Positions 60,927 through 64,000 of a stretch of DNA of 64,000 nt are shown here, in pieces. This stretch comes from Streptomyces roseolilacinus (GTDB lineage Bacteria > Actinomycetota > Actinomycetes > Streptomycetales > Streptomycetaceae). Position numbers and translations under genes: made by a program. The notes under the pieces were generated by a model, which did not search any database, was not told where the DNA came from, and worked only from the letters and a program-made list of their open reading frames with translations. Where the stretch lies: the NCBI RefSeq assembly GCF_014649335.1, contig NZ_BMSV01000001.1, positions 558,001 through 622,000 of the forward strand, given 5' to 3'. The stretch's first letter is position 1, and each line of letters opens with the position of its first letter.

Positions 60927-60960
60927 CCGAGGCCGCCCGGTGATCGCCGGGCGGCCTCGG
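60927..60960. terminator. 14-bp perfect hairpin between convergent genes
   Basis: CCGAGGCCGCCCGG (60927-60940) pairs with CCGGGCGGCCTCGG (60947-60960) around a 6-nt loop, between the DUF397 stop and the purH stop. Confidence 0.85.
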
Positions 60961-60979
60961 TGCGTCGGTGGCGGGGCGC

Positions 60980-62533
60980 TCAGTGGAAGAAGTGGCGCGT
61001 GCCCGTGAAGTACATGGTCACGCCCGCCTTCTTCGCGGCCTCGACGACCAGTTCGTCGCGGACGGAGCCGCCCGGCTGGACGACGGCCTTCACGCCGGCG
61101 GCGGTGAGGATCTCCAACCCGTCCGGGAACGGGAAGAACGCGTCGGACGCGGCGTACGAGCCGCGCGCCCGCTCCTCGCCGGCGCGCTCGACGGCGAGCT
61201 TGGCGGAGTCGACGCGGTTGACCTGGCCCATGCCGACGCCGACGCTGGCCCCGTCCTTGGCGAGGAGGATCGCGTTCGACTTGACCGCGCGGCAGGCGCG
61301 CCAGGCGAAGGCCAGCTCGGCCAGCTCGGCCTCGGACAGGGCCTCGCCGGTGGCGAGGGTCCACGCGGCCGGGTCGTCGCCCTCCGCCTGGAGGCGGTCG
61401 GCGACCTGGAGGAGCGCGCCGCCGTCGATGGGCTTGACCTCGACGGGCGCGGACGGCGCCTCGGGGCAGCGCAGGACGCGGATGTTCTTCTTGCGGGCGA
61501 GGACCTCGACCGCGCCGTCCTCGTAGTCGGGGGCGACGATGACCTCGGTGAAGATCTCCGCGACCTGCTCGGCCATGGCGACGGACACCGGGCGGTTGAC
61601 GGCGATGACGCCGCCGAACGCGGACAGCGGGTCGCAGGCGTGGGCCTTGCGGTGGGCCTCCGCCACGTCCGCGCCGACGGCGATGCCGCACGGGTTGGCG
61701 TGCTTGATGATCGCGACGCACGGCTCGGCGTGGTCGTAGGCGGCGCGGCGGGCGGCGTCGGTGTCCGTGTAGTTGTTGAAGGACATCTCCTTGCCGTGCA
61801 GCTGCTCCGCCTCGGCCAGGCCGCCGGTGCCGTCGACGTAGAGCGCGGCGCCCTGGTGGGGGTTCTCGCCGTACCGCAGGACGTTGCGGCGGTCGTACGT
61901 GGTGCCCGTGAAGTCGGGGAACGCCGACTCGTCGGCCGGGGCGTAGGAGGAGGCGAACCAGGAGGCGACGGCCACGTCGTACGCGGCGGTGTGCCGGAAC
62001 GCCTCGGCGGCAAGCCGCTTGCGGGCCGCCAGGTCGAAGCCGCCCGCGGCGACGGCGGCGAGCACGTCGCCGTACCGGGCCGGGGAGGTGACGACGGCGA
62101 CGGACGGGTGGTTCTTCGCGGCGGCGCGGACCATGGAGGGGCCGCCGATGTCGATCTGCTCGACGCACTCGTCGGGGGCGGCGCCGGACGCGACGGTCGC
62201 CTCGAACGGGTACAGGTTCACGACGACCAGGTCGAACGGCTCCACGCCCAGCTCGGCGAGCTGCTCGCGGTGCGCGTCGAGGCGCAGGTCGGCGAGGATC
62301 CCGGCGTGCACGCGCGGGTGGAGGGTCTTGACGCGGCCGTCCAGGCACTCGGGGAAGCCGGTCAGCTCCTCGACCTTGGTGACCGGGACGCCCTCGGCGG
62401 CGATCCTCGCGGCCGTGGAGCCCGTGGAGACCAGCTCGACGCCCGCCTCGTGCAGGCCGCGGGCCAGCTCCTCCAGTCCCGTCTTGTCGTAGACACTGAT
62501 CAACGCGCGACGGATGGGCTTATTCACCGACAT
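60980..62533 (-). CDS. purH: Bifunctional AICAR formyltransferase / IMP cyclohydrolase
   Basis: 517 residues. The N-terminal IMP cyclohydrolase domain has [19 protein letters not shown] ... [16 protein letters not shown] ... [15 protein letters not shown]; the AICAR transformylase domain has [18 protein letters not shown] ... [13 protein letters not shown] ... [16 protein letters not shown] and ends with the usual GTRHFFH. It carries out the last two steps of IMP synthesis using 10-formyl-THF. The ATG at 62533 lies inside the end of purN (14-bp overlap), so the two are coupled. Confidence 0.97.
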   Translation of the reverse strand: MSVNKPIRRALISVYDKTGLEELARGLHEAGVELVSTGSTAARIAAEGVPVTKVEELTGFPECLDGRVKTLHPRVHAGILADLRLDAHREQLAELGVEPFDLVVVNLYPFEATVASGAAPDECVEQIDIGGPSMVRAAAKNHPSVAVVTSPARYGDVLAAVAAGGFDLAARKRLAAEAFRHTAAYDVAVASWFASSYAPADESAFPDFTGTTYDRRNVLRYGENPHQGAALYVDGTGGLAEAEQLHGKEMSFNNYTDTDAARRAAYDHAEPCVAIIKHANPCGIAVGADVAEAHRKAHACDPLSAFGGVIAVNRPVSVAMAEQVAEIFTEVIVAPDYEDGAVEVLARKKNIRVLRCPEAPSAPVEVKPIDGGALLQVADRLQAEGDDPAAWTLATGEALSEAELAELAFAWRACRAVKSNAILLAKDGASVGVGMGQVNRVDSAKLAVERAGEERARGSYAASDAFFPFPDGLEILTAAGVKAVVQPGGSVRDELVVEAAKKAGVTMYFTGTRHFFH

Positions 62534-63152
62534 GAACCTTTCGTCCCTCAATGCGGTAGCCGTGCCGGGCGAGACGCCCCACGACCTCGACGAGCAGCGT
62601 GCGCTCGACTTCCTTGATGCGCTCGTGGAGAGCGGCTTCGTCGTCCGTGTCCCGCACCTCGACCACGCCCTGGGCGATGATCGGGCCGGTGTCGACGCCG
62701 TCGTCGACGAAGTGGACGGTGCATCCGGTGACCTTCGCGCCGTACGCGAGCGCGTCCCGCACTCCGTGGGCACCGGGGAAACTGGGCAGCAGGGCGGGGT
62801 GGGTGTTGACGGTCCGCCCGCCGAAGCGCGCCAGGAACTCCTTCCCGACGATCTTCATGAAGCCGGCCGAGACGACGAGGTCCGGCTCGTACGCGGCCGT
62901 GGCCTCGGCCAGCGCGCGGTCCCACTCGTCACGCGTCGCGTAGTCCCTCACCCGGCGGACGAACGTCGGCACCCCGGCGCGCTCCGCCCGCTCCAGGCCC
63001 GCGATGCCGGTGCGGTCGGCTCCGACGGCGACGACGCGGACCCGGGAGCCGTACCCCTCGGGGTCGGCGGCGATCGCGTCGAGCAGGGCCTGGAGGTTGG
63101 TTCCGGAGCCGGAGACCAGGACGACGATGCGGGTGGCGGGGGCGGTGGCCAC
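62520..63152 (-). CDS. purN: Phosphoribosylglycinamide formyltransferase
   Basis: 210 residues. [90 protein letters not shown] contain the conserved Asn, His and Asp of the active site. It transfers a formyl group from 10-formyl-THF to GAR in purine synthesis. First gene of purN-purH. In the 246-bp upstream gap TACGAACG occurs twice (63206-63213, 63241-63248), a possible regulator site. Confidence 0.96.
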   Translation of the reverse strand: MATAPATRIVVLVSGSGTNLQALLDAIAADPEGYGSRVRVVAVGADRTGIAGLERAERAGVPTFVRRVRDYATRDEWDRALAEATAAYEPDLVVSAGFMKIVGKEFLARFGGRTVNTHPALLPSFPGAHGVRDALAYGAKVTGCTVHFVDDGVDTGPIIAQGVVEVRDTDDEAALHERIKEVERTLLVEVVGRLARHGYRIEGRKVHVGE

Positions 63153-63398
63153 GGGGGACTCTTTTCGCGTGAGCGGTACGTGCGAGGTGCGGCTTTGTAT
63201 GGTCGTACGAACGGGCCGTGTGCTCCGATACGGGGAACTCTACGAACGCGCCGACCGTCAGCAACGATACCGGCACACCGCACCTCCCCCGCGGGACGGG
63301 GGCCGGGGTGGGCGGTAGCGTCTGGGGCGGAACCGTTCCCCGTACCGCAGACGGACGGGGACGGACGGATCACGACAACAGGGGAAGACGTTCACCAC

Positions 63399-64000
63399 AT
63401 GCCGGACCGAGGCCGCCAGTCCACCGACGACAGCAACCCGTTCGCGCCGCCGCCGGAGGGGAGCCCCGACCAGCCCTGGCAGCCGCGCCGCCCGGCGGAC
63501 GAGGGCGACGGGTCCGGGGACGGCGAAGGGGGCCGCGAGGGCCGCGAGGGGCGCTGGGGCAGTCGCTGGAGCCCGCGCCAGCCGGGCCGCTCGTCGGACG
63601 ACTTCGGCGGCGAGCCGCCCCGGCAGGGGCGCCCGCAGCAGGAGGGGCCCCAGCTGCGCTGGGACCCGACCGACCCCTCGCAGCGGCGCGCGCGGTACGC
63701 GCTGCTGGCGGGCATGTGGGGCTTCTTCTTCGCGGTCTTCGACTTCCCGGAGCTGGGCCTGCTGCTGGGCGCGCTGGCCCTGTACTGGGGCATCAGCTCG
63801 CTGCGCGAGCGGAGCCGGGGCGAGGCGGCCGCGGGGGCGGCGAAGTCCCAGACGACGGCGGCGGTGAGCGGCCTGATCACCGGCGCGCTGGCGCTGGTCA
63901 TCGTGGCGACGATGTTCACCTTCCAGCTGGTGTACCGGGACTTCTACACCTGCGTGGACGACTCCCTGACCAAGGAGGGCCAGCTGTCCTGCAACCAGCA
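63399..64000 (+). CDS. Membrane protein, cut by the window end
   Basis: 200 residues are visible. A 90-residue hydrophilic Pro/Arg/Gly/Asp-rich N-terminus ends in LRWDPTDPSQRRARYALLAG. Two hydrophobic segments follow (MWGFFFAVFDFPELGLLLGALALYWGI and TAAVSGLITGALALVIVATMFTFQLVY), then a Cys-containing region DFYTCVDDSLTKEGQLSC. Its frame stays open to the last base. The ATG at 63399 has GGGGAAG about ten bases before it. From gene order it resembles the conserved membrane protein next to purN in streptomycetes; function unknown. Confidence 0.8.
   Translation, partial: MPDRGRQSTDDSNPFAPPPEGSPDQPWQPRRPADEGDGSGDGEGGREGREGRWGSRWSPRQPGRSSDDFGGEPPRQGRPQQEGPQLRWDPTDPSQRRARYALLAGMWGFFFAVFDFPELGLLLGALALYWGISSLRERSRGEAAAGAAKSQTTAAVSGLITGALALVIVATMFTFQLVYRDFYTCVDDSLTKEGQLSCNQ

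Overview
The window is about 64 kb of very GC-rich actinobacterial chromosome, almost certainly from a Streptomyces. The evidence is third-position G/C bias throughout, many GTG starts, ATGA/GTGA start-stop overlaps, XRE-DUF397 and SCO4848-type gene families, and a gene order (purN-purH ... folD ... mdh ... glycine-betaine genes ... glyA ... trpS ... D,D-carboxypeptidase ... sdhBADC ... two ECF sigma factors ... methylmalonyl-CoA mutase ... sialic-acid-like cluster) that, from memory, matches the S. coelicolor SCO4812-SCO4882 core region read backwards. No tRNA, rRNA, CRISPR array, complete insertion sequence or prophage was seen. It is a core region with small accessory insertions.

Layout. 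1-1240: an M20 amidohydrolase. 1420-8350: a divergent nonulosonic-acid (sialic/Kdn-like) cell-wall glycopolymer cluster made of a NeuB-like synthase, a NeuA-like CMP-transferase fused to a HAD phosphatase, two polysialyltransferase-like enzymes, a DUF6716 glycosyltransferase and a GT2 enzyme. 8390-11660: MerR regulator, LysE exporter, methylmalonyl-CoA mutase large subunit. 11880-17130: L,D-transpeptidase lipoprotein, two ECF sigma factors (one with a membrane partner) and a Uma2 protein lying between two perfect 30-bp repeats. 17190-23170: NTF2-like protein under a striking inverted-repeat operator, a large membrane protein, a GH20 lipoprotein and a frameshifted OHCU-decarboxylase-like gene. 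23365-26770: sdhCDAB. 26870-30405: SDR and TetR pair, ferredoxin, small membrane protein and second TetR with paired operators. 30424-36735: orphan peptide-binding protein, metallophosphoesterase, SCO4848-family protein, D,D-carboxypeptidase, YihY/BrkB protein and a 2H phosphoesterase. 36842-42175: trpS, glyA, ornithine aminotransferase and a YgiC/YgiB-like pair. 42237-45607: MocR regulator, AhpD-like protein, ICL/PEP-mutase-family protein, GNAT acetyltransferase. 45617-53185: a five-gene choline oxidation and betaine transport operon. 53293-64000: XRE/membrane pair, mdh, a frameshifted XRE-DUF2690 gene, DUF3017, folD, a tetraspan-like membrane protein, a small-protein/XRE/DUF397 block, purH, purN, and the start of a membrane protein cut by the window edge.

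How the genes work together. The first cluster should make CMP-Kdn (or a related nonulosonate) and polymerise it on the cell surface. The NeuB-like enzyme lacks the usual C-terminal antifreeze domain and the CMP-transferase carries its own phosphatase, and both features fit a Kdn-9-phosphate route. The bet operon imports choline or betaine and oxidises choline for osmoprotection. sdh and mdh are TCA-cycle genes; glyA, folD, purN and purH are one-carbon and purine genes.

Two genes (OHCU-like near 22878; XRE-DUF2690 near 55840) each carry a single-base frameshift in a GC run. Both may be real pseudogenes or sequencing errors. All functions are read from sequence motifs by eye; no search was run.
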